35,734 nucleotides of DNA, from NCBI GenBank assembly GCA_964466195.1, contig CAYXMQ010000032.1:1-35734 (forward strand), given 5' to 3'. Source of the stretch: PFJX01 sp964466195. Its GTDB lineage: Bacteria > Pseudomonadota > Gammaproteobacteria > Burkholderiales > Thiobacillaceae. Shown here piece by piece: positions 25,737 through 33,613 of this stretch. A program made the translations under genes and the position numbers. Position 1 is the stretch's first letter. The number at the start of each line of letters is the position of its first letter. The notes under the pieces were generated by a model. That model saw nothing but the letters and a program-made list of their open reading frames with translations, searched no databases and was not told the DNA's origin.

Positions 25737-26972
25737 GTGCGATGCCTGGAGTGCGACGCCACCGTGACGGAACTCGATAACGAGCATCTGTTTGCTTGTT
25801 GCGGCCTTACCCTGCAGGAATACGCCTTGCGCCATGCTTTGCCGCTGGACCTGCTGGTCAGCCCGGACAGCATAGCGGCCGCGCTGACGCAGGCGGACCT
25901 TCCGCTGCTGCCCGCTTTTGTGCCGGATGAAACGGCGCGGGCGGTACTGGCAGGCTTGCGCCTGGCCGGCAAGATAAACGACGCCGGACCGGTGTGCCTG
26001 ATCGAGGGGGAAATCGCCTGGCTGGATCTGCTGTTCTGGGATCTGGCGCAACTCGCATCCTACGGTTTCCAATACCGGCAGGAATATCACTACGCGCCCG
26101 GTACGCACCGGGTTGTGGCGAAAAACCGGCTGGTGGCTCATAAACGCAATCTGGTCGGCCCCTGGCTACCCGCCAGGGTGCCGCCGCCGGAGCAACGTCT
26201 GAAATACGCAACCTATCTGGCCCATGCCGCCGAACGGCATGCCGGATACCTGTTTCTGCCATTCGCCTCGATAAGCGAAGCCGAAGCGGCAGCCGAATTC
26301 TTTTTGCGCGAGCTGAACATCCAAACTCGCGCTTTGACGCATGACCTGTCCGCCGGTGCGCCGCTGCTGCGCACGATGACGCGGGCCGACGGCAAACGCC
26401 TGCTGGACAGCCTGCGCAGCGAACTGGAAGCAATGCCCGGAGTCTGGCAGCGCTTCCATCCGGACACCCCGGAAGTCACGGTCAGCAAGGAAGTGGTGTT
26501 CGATTCCGCCCATTTCCTGACTGACCATCCTGCCAAGTGCAGCAACCTGCACGGCGGTCGCTATGTCCTGCACGTCAAGGTACGCGGTCAGATCGACCCG
26601 GTGACCGGCTGCGTGCTGGATTACGGCTACCTGAAGCGGGTCGTCAATGCCCGCGTGGTCGAGCGTTTCGACCACCACACCTTGAACTACGCCGGGCCGG
26701 AACTGGCCTGGCGCTCTACCACCGAGATGCTCTGTGTGTATATCTGGCAGCAATTGATCGAGTTCCTGCCCGAACTGGTCGAACTGACGCTGTACGAAAC
26801 GCCGCAGTCCTGGTGCCAGTACAGCGGTCCCGACCTGAGCACCTGGCAACGCCAGGGCAGTCATCCGTTGCTGGGCCGTTTTACCGATCCCGATCTGGCT
26901 CGATCGCCGTGGCGGCAGCGGCTGCGCACGTCGGATGCTGAGTGTGAAAAGCGGCAAGTTCGGCGCGACTGA
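25737..26972 (+). CDS. Zinc-finger / 6-pyruvoyl-tetrahydropterin synthase-like fusion protein
   Basis: This 411-aa protein starts at GTG 25737 behind GGGAGCGG. The C-terminal part (about 245-380) is a PTPS/QueD-like domain: VVFDSAHF (H259), C268 in AKCSNLH272GG, then FDHHTLNY and STTEMLCVYIW. PTPS enzymes bind zinc through three His, two of them in an HGH motif; here the second is Gly274. The N-terminus has C3-x2-C6-x10-H17-x3-C21 followed by GLTLQEYALRHALPLDLL, which looks like a ROS/MucR-like zinc finger. The middle part (about 50-240) I do not recognise. The position right after fae suggests a role in pterin cofactor synthesis, but sensing or nucleic-acid binding cannot be excluded. It overlaps the minus-strand HisA-like gene by 92 bp. 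Confidence 0.8.
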   Translation: MRCLECDATVTELDNEHLFACCGLTLQEYALRHALPLDLLVSPDSIAAALTQADLPLLPAFVPDETARAVLAGLRLAGKINDAGPVCLIEGEIAWLDLLFWDLAQLASYGFQYRQEYHYAPGTHRVVAKNRLVAHKRNLVGPWLPARVPPPEQRLKYATYLAHAAERHAGYLFLPFASISEAEAAAEFFLRELNIQTRALTHDLSAGAPLLRTMTRADGKRLLDSLRSELEAMPGVWQRFHPDTPEVTVSKEVVFDSAHFLTDHPAKCSNLHGGRYVLHVKVRGQIDPVTGCVLDYGYLKRVVNARVVERFDHHTLNYAGPELAWRSTTEMLCVYIWQQLIEFLPELVELTLYETPQSWCQYSGPDLSTWQRQGSHPLLGRFTDPDLARSPWRQRLRTSDAECEKRQVRRD

Positions 26973-27642
26973 GCGCGCCATCGTGCAACGCCGAGGCCAG
27001 CAGCACGCCGGCTGCGCCGGCTGCGGCCAGCGCGGCCAGATCGGCGGCATGGCGCACGCCGCCCGCAGCGTACAAACGGACATCCGGCCGACGCCGGCGC
27101 AATTGCGCCAGACGCGGCAGATCCGGACCGGCGCCGACGCCGACCCGCGCCAGCGTCATCACGATGACTTCGTCAGGCCAGCGCTCGGCTTCATGCTGCA
27201 ATGCTTCAGGGCCGAGGAATGCCCGCTCCCGAAAATCCAGCGACAGCACGCTTTGCGGCGGCCACGCGCGTGCATCCGGCGAGGCCTTCAGGCTCTCGCT
27301 GCCCAGCACCGGGCGACCCAGTCCGCGGCGCTGCCAGGACAGGGCCGCGGCGCAGTCGGCGAAGCCCGCATCCACCCACAGTTCCAGTTCGGGATGGCGT
27401 CGGCGCAGCGTCTCCAGCGTCATGCGATGATCACCGCGCCCGAGGATGGCATCCAGATCGGCGACATACAGGCGCTGGAACGGATACAAGCTCAGCAAGC
27501 CGTCCAGCACCGCTTCCGGCCGGCTGGAACGGCACAGAACGGAGGTCAATGCGCGATAGTCGTCGCGCCGCCCGGCGCGCGCGCGCACCACCTGCCCGTC
27601 CATCAGGTCGAGCACGGGAATCAGGCTTAGGGGCACGGACAT
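26881..27642 (-). CDS. HisA-like TIM-barrel protein of the C1 cluster (COG1411 type)
   Basis: This 253-aa cytoplasmic protein is related to phosphoribosyl-formimino isomerase HisA. It has the N-terminal barrel strand with aspartate (LIPVLDLMDGQVVRA), LYVADLDAILG, a second acidic strand (SLDFRER), and a phosphate-binding end (YAAGGVRHAADL and GVLLASAL). No other his genes are nearby, and this family lies in H4MPT/methylofuran clusters, so it is not histidine synthesis. The ATG at 27642 overlaps the plus-strand ATG at 27641; no clear ribosome site precedes it, and an upstream GTG at 27669 is an alternative. It lies antisense between two plus-strand genes, overlapping the preceding one by 92 bp. 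The reaction is unknown. Confidence 0.85.
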   Translation of the reverse strand: MSVPLSLIPVLDLMDGQVVRARAGRRDDYRALTSVLCRSSRPEAVLDGLLSLYPFQRLYVADLDAILGRGDHRMTLETLRRRHPELELWVDAGFADCAAALSWQRRGLGRPVLGSESLKASPDARAWPPQSVLSLDFRERAFLGPEALQHEAERWPDEVIVMTLARVGVGAGPDLPRLAQLRRRRPDVRLYAAGGVRHAADLAALAAAGAAGVLLASALHDGALSRAELAAFHTQHPTCAAAAATAIEPDRDR

Positions 27643-28630
27643 GAAAATTTTCGTCTTCGAATATGTCACCGGCGGCGGCTACGCCGGACAGGCGCTGCCC
27701 GAGTTCCTGGCCGATGGCGAATTGATGTGGCGGGCGCTGGTCGATGATCTCATCGCCGTGCCGGGGGTGGAAGTGCTGACCTTGCGCGATGCCCGTCTCG
27801 CCACGCCACAGCAGCCTGGTCTGCACTGCGTGAGCGCCACAGCGGACATTTTGGCGCAGGCCTATCGGCGCTGCGTGCTGGCGGCCGATGCGGTCTGGCT
27901 GATCGCGCCGGAAACCGGCGGCATCCTGGAAAACCTGAACCGCGATGTGCTGGCCGCCGACAAGACCTTGCTCGGCTGCCGGCCGGAAGCGGTGCAGATC
28001 GCCGCCAGCAAGAGCGCCACCGCCGCCTGCCTGGACGCGGCCGGCATCGCAACCGTGACCACTGCGATCAGCCTCGATCAGTTGGCCGGACGCAGCGACC
28101 GGCGCGTCGTGGTCAAACCCGACGACGGCGTCGGCTGCCAGGACAGCCTGCTGTTCGCCGATACCGCCGCCGCACGCGCCTGGCAGCGCCAGAATGGCGC
28201 TGTCGATTGCGTATTTCAGCCTTATCTGGCGGGCGACGCGCTGTCGCTATCGCTGTTGTGCTGCGCCGGACGCGCGCAACTGTTGAGCGTCAACCGTCAG
28301 CACGTCAGTCTGGAGCCGGGGCCGCACGGCGAGCGCTTTCAGTTCCACGGCGTCAGCGTCAACGCGCTGCCCGACCCGGATGAACGCTACGCCGCACTGG
28401 CTGCGCAGGTGGTAAGAGCGATTCCCGGTTTGTGGGGCTATGTCGGCGTCGACCTGATCGCGGCCGCCGATGGCCTGCACGTGCTCGAGGTCAACCCGCG
28501 CGTCACCGCCTCGTATGCCGGCCTGCACGCGGCGTTGAATTGCAACCCGGCGCAAAGGGTGTTGACGCTGCCGGAGATGCGCCCCTGCCGTGGCGTCCGA
28601 GCCGTGACGGTGGAAACCGGCCATGCTTGA
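27641..28630 (+). CDS. ATP-grasp ligase of the COG1821/MfnD type
   Basis: This 329-aa cytoplasmic ligase begins MKIFVFEYVTGGG, the signature start of COG1821 proteins. It has ATP-binding blocks RRVVVKPDDGVGCQDS and the metal-binding end YVGVDLIAAADGLHVLEVNPRVTASY. The archaeal relative MfnD joins glutamate to tyramine in methanofuran synthesis. Bacterial methylofuran carries a tyrosine-like core, so this gene probably does the analogous ligation; the exact acceptor is inference. It starts at an ATG sharing CATG with the divergent HisA-like gene and overlaps the next gene by 8 bp. It is the third ATP-grasp ligase in the cluster. Confidence 0.88.
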   Translation: MKIFVFEYVTGGGYAGQALPEFLADGELMWRALVDDLIAVPGVEVLTLRDARLATPQQPGLHCVSATADILAQAYRRCVLAADAVWLIAPETGGILENLNRDVLAADKTLLGCRPEAVQIAASKSATAACLDAAGIATVTTAISLDQLAGRSDRRVVVKPDDGVGCQDSLLFADTAAARAWQRQNGAVDCVFQPYLAGDALSLSLLCCAGRAQLLSVNRQHVSLEPGPHGERFQFHGVSVNALPDPDERYAALAAQVVRAIPGLWGYVGVDLIAAADGLHVLEVNPRVTASYAGLHAALNCNPAQRVLTLPEMRPCRGVRAVTVETGHA

Positions 28631-29684
28631 AAGCGTACTCGGCTGGGATGTCGGCGGCGCCCATCTGAAAATGGCGCGCATCGAGTCCGACCGGCGCATC
28701 GGCGGCGTCTGGCAAGAGGCATGTCCGCTCTGGCGCGGACTCGATCATCTGCATGCCGCGATCGACCTTATGCTGGCGCACAACCGCACCCTCGCCGCGT
28801 CCGCCGGCGCGACGCCCGTTCGCCATGCCGTCACGATGACCGGCGAAATGACCGATTTGTTCGCGACGCGCCGGGAAGGCGTGCGCACTCTGGTCGATCT
28901 GCTCTGCCAGCGGCTGGGCGAACGCCAGCTGCGCTTCTACGCCGGCGCCCAGGGCTGGTTTGATGCCGATACCGCGCGCCTTAATCCGGACCCGATCGCC
29001 TCGGCCAACTGGCACGCCAGCGCCGCACTCGTGGCGCAGCGTCTGGGCGACGCGCTGCTGGTGGATATCGGCAGCACGACCTGCGACATCATTCCGCTGC
29101 ATAACCGGGTCGTGGCCACGCTGAGCGCCGGCGACAGCGACCGGCTGGCCGCCGGCGAACTGGTCTACAGCGGCGTCGTCCGCACGCCGGTCATGGCGCT
29201 GGCCGAGGCCGCGCCGGTGGCCGGCCGCTGGACGCCGCTGATGGCGGAGCATTTCGCCACCAGCGCCGATGTCTATCGCGTGCTGGGCTGGCTGCCCGCG
29301 GCCGCCGACCAGCATGACAGCGCCGACGGCGGCAGCAAGACCGTCGCGGCCAGCCGCATACGCTTGGCGCGCATGGTCGGCCGCGATGCCGGCGAGCTGC
29401 CCGACGCAGCCTGGCTGGAACTGGCGGCCTGTCTCGCCGACGCGCAACTGGAGCGGATCGGCCGCGCAATCCGACAGGTGTTGTCGCGGGTGCAACTGCC
29501 GCCGCAAGCCCCGCTGGTGATGGCCGGCGCCGGCGCCTTTCTGGGCACGCATCTGGCGGCCAGACTCGGCCGTCCGCTAGAGCTGTTCGCCGATCTGCTC
29601 GCCCCCGCCTCGGCCGCCGCGTCCAGCGACTGGTGCGCGCCCGCCGTCGCCGTCGGCTGGCTATTGGCGGGAGAACAGGCATGA
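28623..29684 (+). CDS. Hydantoinase-like H4MPT-linked C1 cluster protein (MfnF/Orf9-type)
   Basis: This 353-aa cytoplasmic protein has an actin-like ATPase fold: LGWDVGGAHLKMA near the start, a second phosphate-binding loop DIGSTTCDIIPLHNR near residue 145 and PLVMAGAGAFLGTHLAARLG toward the end. The family is annotated as H4MPT-linked C1 transfer pathway protein, and its archaeal relative MfnF condenses tyraminyl and aminomethylfuran units to methanofuran. It follows the MfnD-like ligase with an 8-bp overlap, which supports a shared pathway. A direct role in methylofuran synthesis is likely. Confidence 0.9.
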   Translation: MLESVLGWDVGGAHLKMARIESDRRIGGVWQEACPLWRGLDHLHAAIDLMLAHNRTLAASAGATPVRHAVTMTGEMTDLFATRREGVRTLVDLLCQRLGERQLRFYAGAQGWFDADTARLNPDPIASANWHASAALVAQRLGDALLVDIGSTTCDIIPLHNRVVATLSAGDSDRLAAGELVYSGVVRTPVMALAEAAPVAGRWTPLMAEHFATSADVYRVLGWLPAAADQHDSADGGSKTVAASRIRLARMVGRDAGELPDAAWLELAACLADAQLERIGRAIRQVLSRVQLPPQAPLVMAGAGAFLGTHLAARLGRPLELFADLLAPASAAASSDWCAPAVAVGWLLAGEQA

Positions 29685-29787
29685 CGCCGAGCCGGCTGGC
29701 CGATGGCCGCACCGCAACCGTTATTTCCATTCCCAACGGCGCGGTTTGCGCTGCCGCTGCCAAGCCGCCTGCCTTAGGATGCGCGCC

Positions 29788-31239
29788 ATGCGTCTGACCC
29801 CACTACCCTACCGCCCGGATAGCGCCGAGCTGTTTGAAGCCATTGCCGACGAACCCTGGTCGGTCTTCCTCGACAGCGGGCGTCCGCGTTCCACCGCCGG
29901 CCGCATCGACATTCTGGCCGCGCGGCCGACCACCACGCTGGTCACGCGCGGCGGCATGACCGAAATCCGCCAGTTCGAAAAATCCACTGCCGGCACCGTC
30001 ACCTTGTCGCCGGCCGATCCGTTTGAACTGCTGCGCGAATACTTGGCGATTTCATCCGCCCCGCCGCCGTTGCCGGGCCTGCCCTTCAATGGCGGCGCCA
30101 TCGGCTATTTCGGCTACGATCTCGCCCGCCGCCTCGAACGGCTGCCGAACCGCGCGCTCGACGCCGAGGCCATCCCGGAGATGTCGGTCGGCATCTATGA
30201 CTGGGCCGTCGTCGTCAATCACGAACAACAGGCGAGCTGGCTGGTCGGCGCTGAACGCGACACCCGCACCACGGCGGCCTGGGACAAGCTGATCGCGCTG
30301 TTCAGCGCGCCGCCGCTGGCCGGCGCCGAATCGCCGCCGCGGCGGCCGTTCCAGGTCGGCAAGGTGAGCTGCAACTTCACTCGCGCCAGTTATCGCCAGG
30401 CTTTCGCCCGCATCCAGCGCTACATCGCCGCCGGCGATTGCTACCAGGTCAATCTGGCGCAGCGCTTCAGCGCACCGGCGACCGGCGATCACTGGTTGGG
30501 TTACCAGACGCTGCGCCGGCTCAACCCGGCGCCGTACTCGGCTTACCTGAATCACCCCGCCGCGCGCATCCTGTCGTCGTCGCCGGAGCGTTTTCTGGAA
30601 GTCAAACAGGGTCGCGTCGAAACCAAGCCGATCAAGGGCACGCGTCCGCGCGCCGCGGCGCCGGAGGCGGATTCCGCGCTGGCGCGCGAATTGCAGGGCA
30701 GCGACAAGGACAGGGCCGAGAACCTGATGATCGTCGATCTGTTGCGCAACGATCTGGGCAAGGTCTGCGCGCCGGGGTCGGTCGCGGTGCCTAAGTTGTT
30801 CAACATCGAAAGCTTTGCCACCGTGCACCATCTGGTCAGCACCGTCACCGGCCGCCTCGCCGAAGGCGGCGATGCCGTGGGCCTGCTGCGCGCGTCCTTC
30901 CCGGGCGGTTCGATCACCGGCGCGCCGAAGCTGCGCGCAATGCAGATCATCGAGGAGCTAGAGCCGAATCGGCGCGGCGTCTATTGCGGCGCGATCGGCT
31001 GGCTGGGCTTCAACGGCGATATGGACAGCAACATCTCGATCCGCACGCTGGTCAGCTCGGACCAGCGCCTGCGCTTCTGGGCGGGCGGCGGCCTGGTGGC
31101 CGATTCGCAGGCCGATGCGGAATATCAGGAGTGCCTCGACAAGGCCGCCGCGATGCTCAGGCTGGTGCGCGAATGCGGCGGCCAATGGGACGAAAACGAG
31201 ACCGGGTCGGAGGCCGATGCGCCATGTTCCGCGTCGTAA
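29788..31239 (+). CDS. pabB: Aminodeoxychorismate synthase component I
   Basis: This 483-aa cytoplasmic chorismate-binding enzyme makes 4-amino-4-deoxychorismate, precursor of p-aminobenzoate for folate and H4MPT. Family blocks: FNGGAIGYFGYDLAR, QVNLAQRF, SSPERFLEV, ETKPIKGTRPR, SFPGGSITGAPK and GVYCGAIGWLG. The ATG at 29788 is preferred over upstream codons because AGGA lies nine bases before it and homology begins there. No pabA-type amidotransferase lies in the window, so ammonia donation must come from elsewhere or from free ammonia. It overlaps the kinase gene by 16 bp. Its position supports dedicated pABA supply to MptG. Confidence 0.93.
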   Translation: MRLTPLPYRPDSAELFEAIADEPWSVFLDSGRPRSTAGRIDILAARPTTTLVTRGGMTEIRQFEKSTAGTVTLSPADPFELLREYLAISSAPPPLPGLPFNGGAIGYFGYDLARRLERLPNRALDAEAIPEMSVGIYDWAVVVNHEQQASWLVGAERDTRTTAAWDKLIALFSAPPLAGAESPPRRPFQVGKVSCNFTRASYRQAFARIQRYIAAGDCYQVNLAQRFSAPATGDHWLGYQTLRRLNPAPYSAYLNHPAARILSSSPERFLEVKQGRVETKPIKGTRPRAAAPEADSALARELQGSDKDRAENLMIVDLLRNDLGKVCAPGSVAVPKLFNIESFATVHHLVSTVTGRLAEGGDAVGLLRASFPGGSITGAPKLRAMQIIEELEPNRRGVYCGAIGWLGFNGDMDSNISIRTLVSSDQRLRFWAGGGLVADSQADAEYQECLDKAAAMLRLVRECGGQWDENETGSEADAPCSAS

Positions 31240-31808
31240 AACTGGGCGGCAGCCTGCACGCGGCGCCCGAACTGTGCGGCTGGCTGCATGCGCTGGCCCG
31301 CGCCGGCGGGCGCATCGTGCTGGTGCCGGGCGGCGGCCCGCACGCCGACGCAGTCCGCGCGGCGCAAGCGCGGTGGGGCTTTTCCGATGCGACGGCGCAC
31401 CGGATGTCGCTGCTGGCCATGGAACAGTACGGCCTGATGCTGTGCGACCTGGAACCCGGCCTGATCGCCGCCGCCACGCCCGAAGTCATCGTGGAAGCCA
31501 TCGCGCGCAGTCTGACCCCGGTCTGGCTGCCCGCGACCATGTGCCTGGGGGCGACGGACATTCCGGAAGACTGGACGGTGACCTCCGACAGTCTGGCCGC
31601 CTGGCTGGCCTATCACCTCGGCGCCGAAGCTCTGGCTCTGATCAAACATGGCAACCCCGAGCGATTCGATGCGCAGAGTCAGGACGATGCACATTGGGTG
31701 GATGCCGCGTTTCCCGCATTCGCCAGGCGCTTCGCCAAACCGATTCGTCTGCTCGGGCATGGCAACCCCGATGTCCTCAACGCCTGGCTTGCCCAGCCGG
31801 CCCTTTGA
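31224..31808 (+). CDS. Amino-acid-kinase-fold protein (MfnE/Orf7-type)
   Basis: This 194-aa cytoplasmic kinase-fold protein has FRVVKLGGSL at the start (nucleotide-binding Lys), GGRIVLVPGGGPHADAVR and a C-terminal SDSLAAWLAYHLGAEALALIKHG. It is shorter than aspartokinase and matches the small homologues in C1 clusters. The archaeal relative MfnE phosphorylates an aminomethylfuran intermediate of methanofuran synthesis, so this gene probably acts in methylofuran synthesis next to the MfnF-like protein. The ATG at 31224 has GGAGG upstream and overlaps pabB by 16 bp. Confidence 0.87.
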   Translation: MFRVVKLGGSLHAAPELCGWLHALARAGGRIVLVPGGGPHADAVRAAQARWGFSDATAHRMSLLAMEQYGLMLCDLEPGLIAAATPEVIVEAIARSLTPVWLPATMCLGATDIPEDWTVTSDSLAAWLAYHLGAEALALIKHGNPERFDAQSQDDAHWVDAAFPAFARRFAKPIRLLGHGNPDVLNAWLAQPAL

Positions 31809-31835
31809 CCTCTCTTCTCGAAACGGATTCGCACT

Positions 31836-33032
31836 ATGAACGCATGGGTAGATAGCCTAAGTCTCAAAATGCAGATGCTGGCCCTGGCCAGCCTCTTCCT
31901 GCTTTCCATGTCCGCGCTGATGGGGCTTGACTATTACCTGGTCAACGCCGGCATCGAAGGCAGTCAACTGTTCACCGGCATGGCGATCGGCTATGTTCTG
32001 GTGCTGGTTCTGACCCTGACGGCGGCGCTGTATATCGGTCGCCATGCCGGCCTGCGCGCCGAGAAAGTCGCACAGGCGCTGCAAACCATGGCGGCCGGCA
32101 AGCTGACGCACAAGGTCAAGTTGGAAGGACGCGACGAATTCAGCTGGATGGCGTACGAATACGACCAGTCGCGCCGCGCCGTCGCCAAGTTGATCGGCGC
32201 CAACGCGCAAATCGCCGCTGAACTGGCGCTGGCGGCCGAGCAACTGTCGTCAGTCACGCGCAGCACCAGCGCAGGCATCACCCACCAGCAGCAGGAAACC
32301 GACCAGGTCGCCGTGGCTGTCGCCGGCCTGGCCGAGCGCGCCCGCGAGGTCGCCGAGCTGGCGGCCGCGACCGAGCGGATGGCCTTGGATACCGATCGCA
32401 TCGCCGGTGAAAGCGGTCAGGTAGTCAGCGGCACGCTGACCTCGATCGAAACCTTGTCGTCCGAAGTGGAGCAATCCGCTCGCGTCATCGATCAACTCAA
32501 GATCGACAGCGGCAATGTCTGGAAGATCGTCGATGTGATCAAGGACATCGCCGGCCAGACCAACCTGCTCGCCCTCAATGCCGCCATCGAAGCGGCGCGC
32601 GCCGGCGAGCAAGGCCGCGGCTTCGCCGTGGTGGCCGACGAGGTGCGCACGCTCGCCTCACGCACGCATGAAGCCACTCAGGAAATCCAGGAAACCATCC
32701 GCCGCATGCAGGAAGTCATCGAGGAGGTTTCCGAAGTCATGCAGCGCAGCCGCGATACCGCCCAGAAGAGCGCCGGCAGCGCCGGCGAAGCGCGCAAATC
32801 GGTGGATCGGATCATCGCCGCGGCAGCCGAAATCAAGGCGATGAACGTACGCATCTCCGAGGCCTCGCGCGCGCAGAACGATATGGCGGTCAACATTGAT
32901 GGCTGTGTCCGCAACATCCGCGGCGTGGCGGACCAAAGCGCCGCCGCTTCAGCCCAAACCGTCGGCGCCAGTGCGGACGTGGCCTCGATGGCCGCGCGCC
33001 TGCGCCTGTCGATCCAGAGCTTCGAGGTTTAA
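31836..33032 (+). CDS. Methyl-accepting chemotaxis protein without periplasmic sensor domain
   Basis: This 398-aa inner-membrane chemoreceptor has two membrane helices (about residues 12-31 and 47-66) joined by a loop of only about 15 residues, so there is no periplasmic ligand domain. A HAMP-like segment (about 67-120) follows, then the long coiled-coil signalling domain with the conserved tip DIAGQTNLLALNAAIEAARA and GRGFAVVADEVRTLA near residues 237-275. It can bind CheA/CheW. It follows the MfnE-like gene by 27 bp and has no obvious ribosome site. A signal from the membrane or cytoplasm, such as redox state, is a plausible input, but this is inference. Confidence 0.93.
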   Translation: MNAWVDSLSLKMQMLALASLFLLSMSALMGLDYYLVNAGIEGSQLFTGMAIGYVLVLVLTLTAALYIGRHAGLRAEKVAQALQTMAAGKLTHKVKLEGRDEFSWMAYEYDQSRRAVAKLIGANAQIAAELALAAEQLSSVTRSTSAGITHQQQETDQVAVAVAGLAERAREVAELAAATERMALDTDRIAGESGQVVSGTLTSIETLSSEVEQSARVIDQLKIDSGNVWKIVDVIKDIAGQTNLLALNAAIEAARAGEQGRGFAVVADEVRTLASRTHEATQEIQETIRRMQEVIEEVSEVMQRSRDTAQKSAGSAGEARKSVDRIIAAAAEIKAMNVRISEASRAQNDMAVNIDGCVRNIRGVADQSAAASAQTVGASADVASMAARLRLSIQSFEV

Positions 33033-33035
33033 ACC

Positions 33036-33605
33036 ATGCCGCTGAACGGCACGACTCTACTCCGCGGCTTGCCGAGCCGGTCTGCAAACCTGCTGGCCGC
33101 GCTGCTGCTGGGCTGGTACGCCACCGCGTACGCCGCCAACCCGTCGCCACTGGCGCACAGCATGACCGCGCACAGTGAGAAAGTGGCGGCGCCGGCGCTG
33201 AAGCTGGGCGATCTCGACGGCCGAGTGCACGATCTGGCCGCCCTCAGGGGCAAGGTCGTCCTGGTCAACTTCTGGGCGACCTGGTGCCCGCCCTGCCGAC
33301 GCGAAATGCCTTCGTTGCAACGCCTGCAAGACAAGCTGCAGGGCGAACCTTTCGTCGTGCTGGCGGTGGACATCGGCGAGGAGGCCGACACCGTCGCGGC
33401 CTACGCCAGACAGTTGCCCGCGCCGCTCTCTTTCCCGCTGCTGCTCGATAGCCACAGCCGGAGCATGCAAACCTGGCAGATTCGCGGCCTGCCGGCGACC
33501 TATCTGATCGACAAGAGCGGGCGCATCGCCTACAGCGCGCTCGGCGGCCGCGAATTCGACCATCCCGAGATCGAACAGGTCGTGCGCGACTTGCTCAAGC
33601 GCTGA
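33036..33605 (+). CDS. TlpA-family periplasmic thiol-disulfide oxidoreductase
   Basis: This 189-aa exported thioredoxin-fold protein has a membrane anchor or signal segment (about residues 18-34, LLAALLLGWYATAYAA). The active site is W-C84-P-P-C87 in LVNFWATWCPPCRREMPSLQ, the TlpA/ResA form, with GLPATYLID as the cis-proline segment. It probably reduces periplasmic disulfides, for example for cytochrome c maturation. It starts 3 bp after the chemoreceptor stop and ends 8 bp before a metallophosphoesterase gene, so it is co-transcribed, but it has no evident functional link to either. Confidence 0.9.
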   Translation: MPLNGTTLLRGLPSRSANLLAALLLGWYATAYAANPSPLAHSMTAHSEKVAAPALKLGDLDGRVHDLAALRGKVVLVNFWATWCPPCRREMPSLQRLQDKLQGEPFVVLAVDIGEEADTVAAYARQLPAPLSFPLLLDSHSRSMQTWQIRGLPATYLIDKSGRIAYSALGGREFDHPEIEQVVRDLLKR

Positions 33606-33613
33606 CCGCCACG

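Noticed and set aside
26881..27642. Histidine biosynthesis gene hisA
   Set aside because: No other his genes are nearby, the sequence departs from HisA, and the location is typical of the HisA-like family of C1 clusters.
29681..29797. 38-codon frame starting ATGA-coupled to the MfnF-like gene
   Set aside because: It has no recognisable feature and overlaps the pabB start; probably a chance frame in a short gap.
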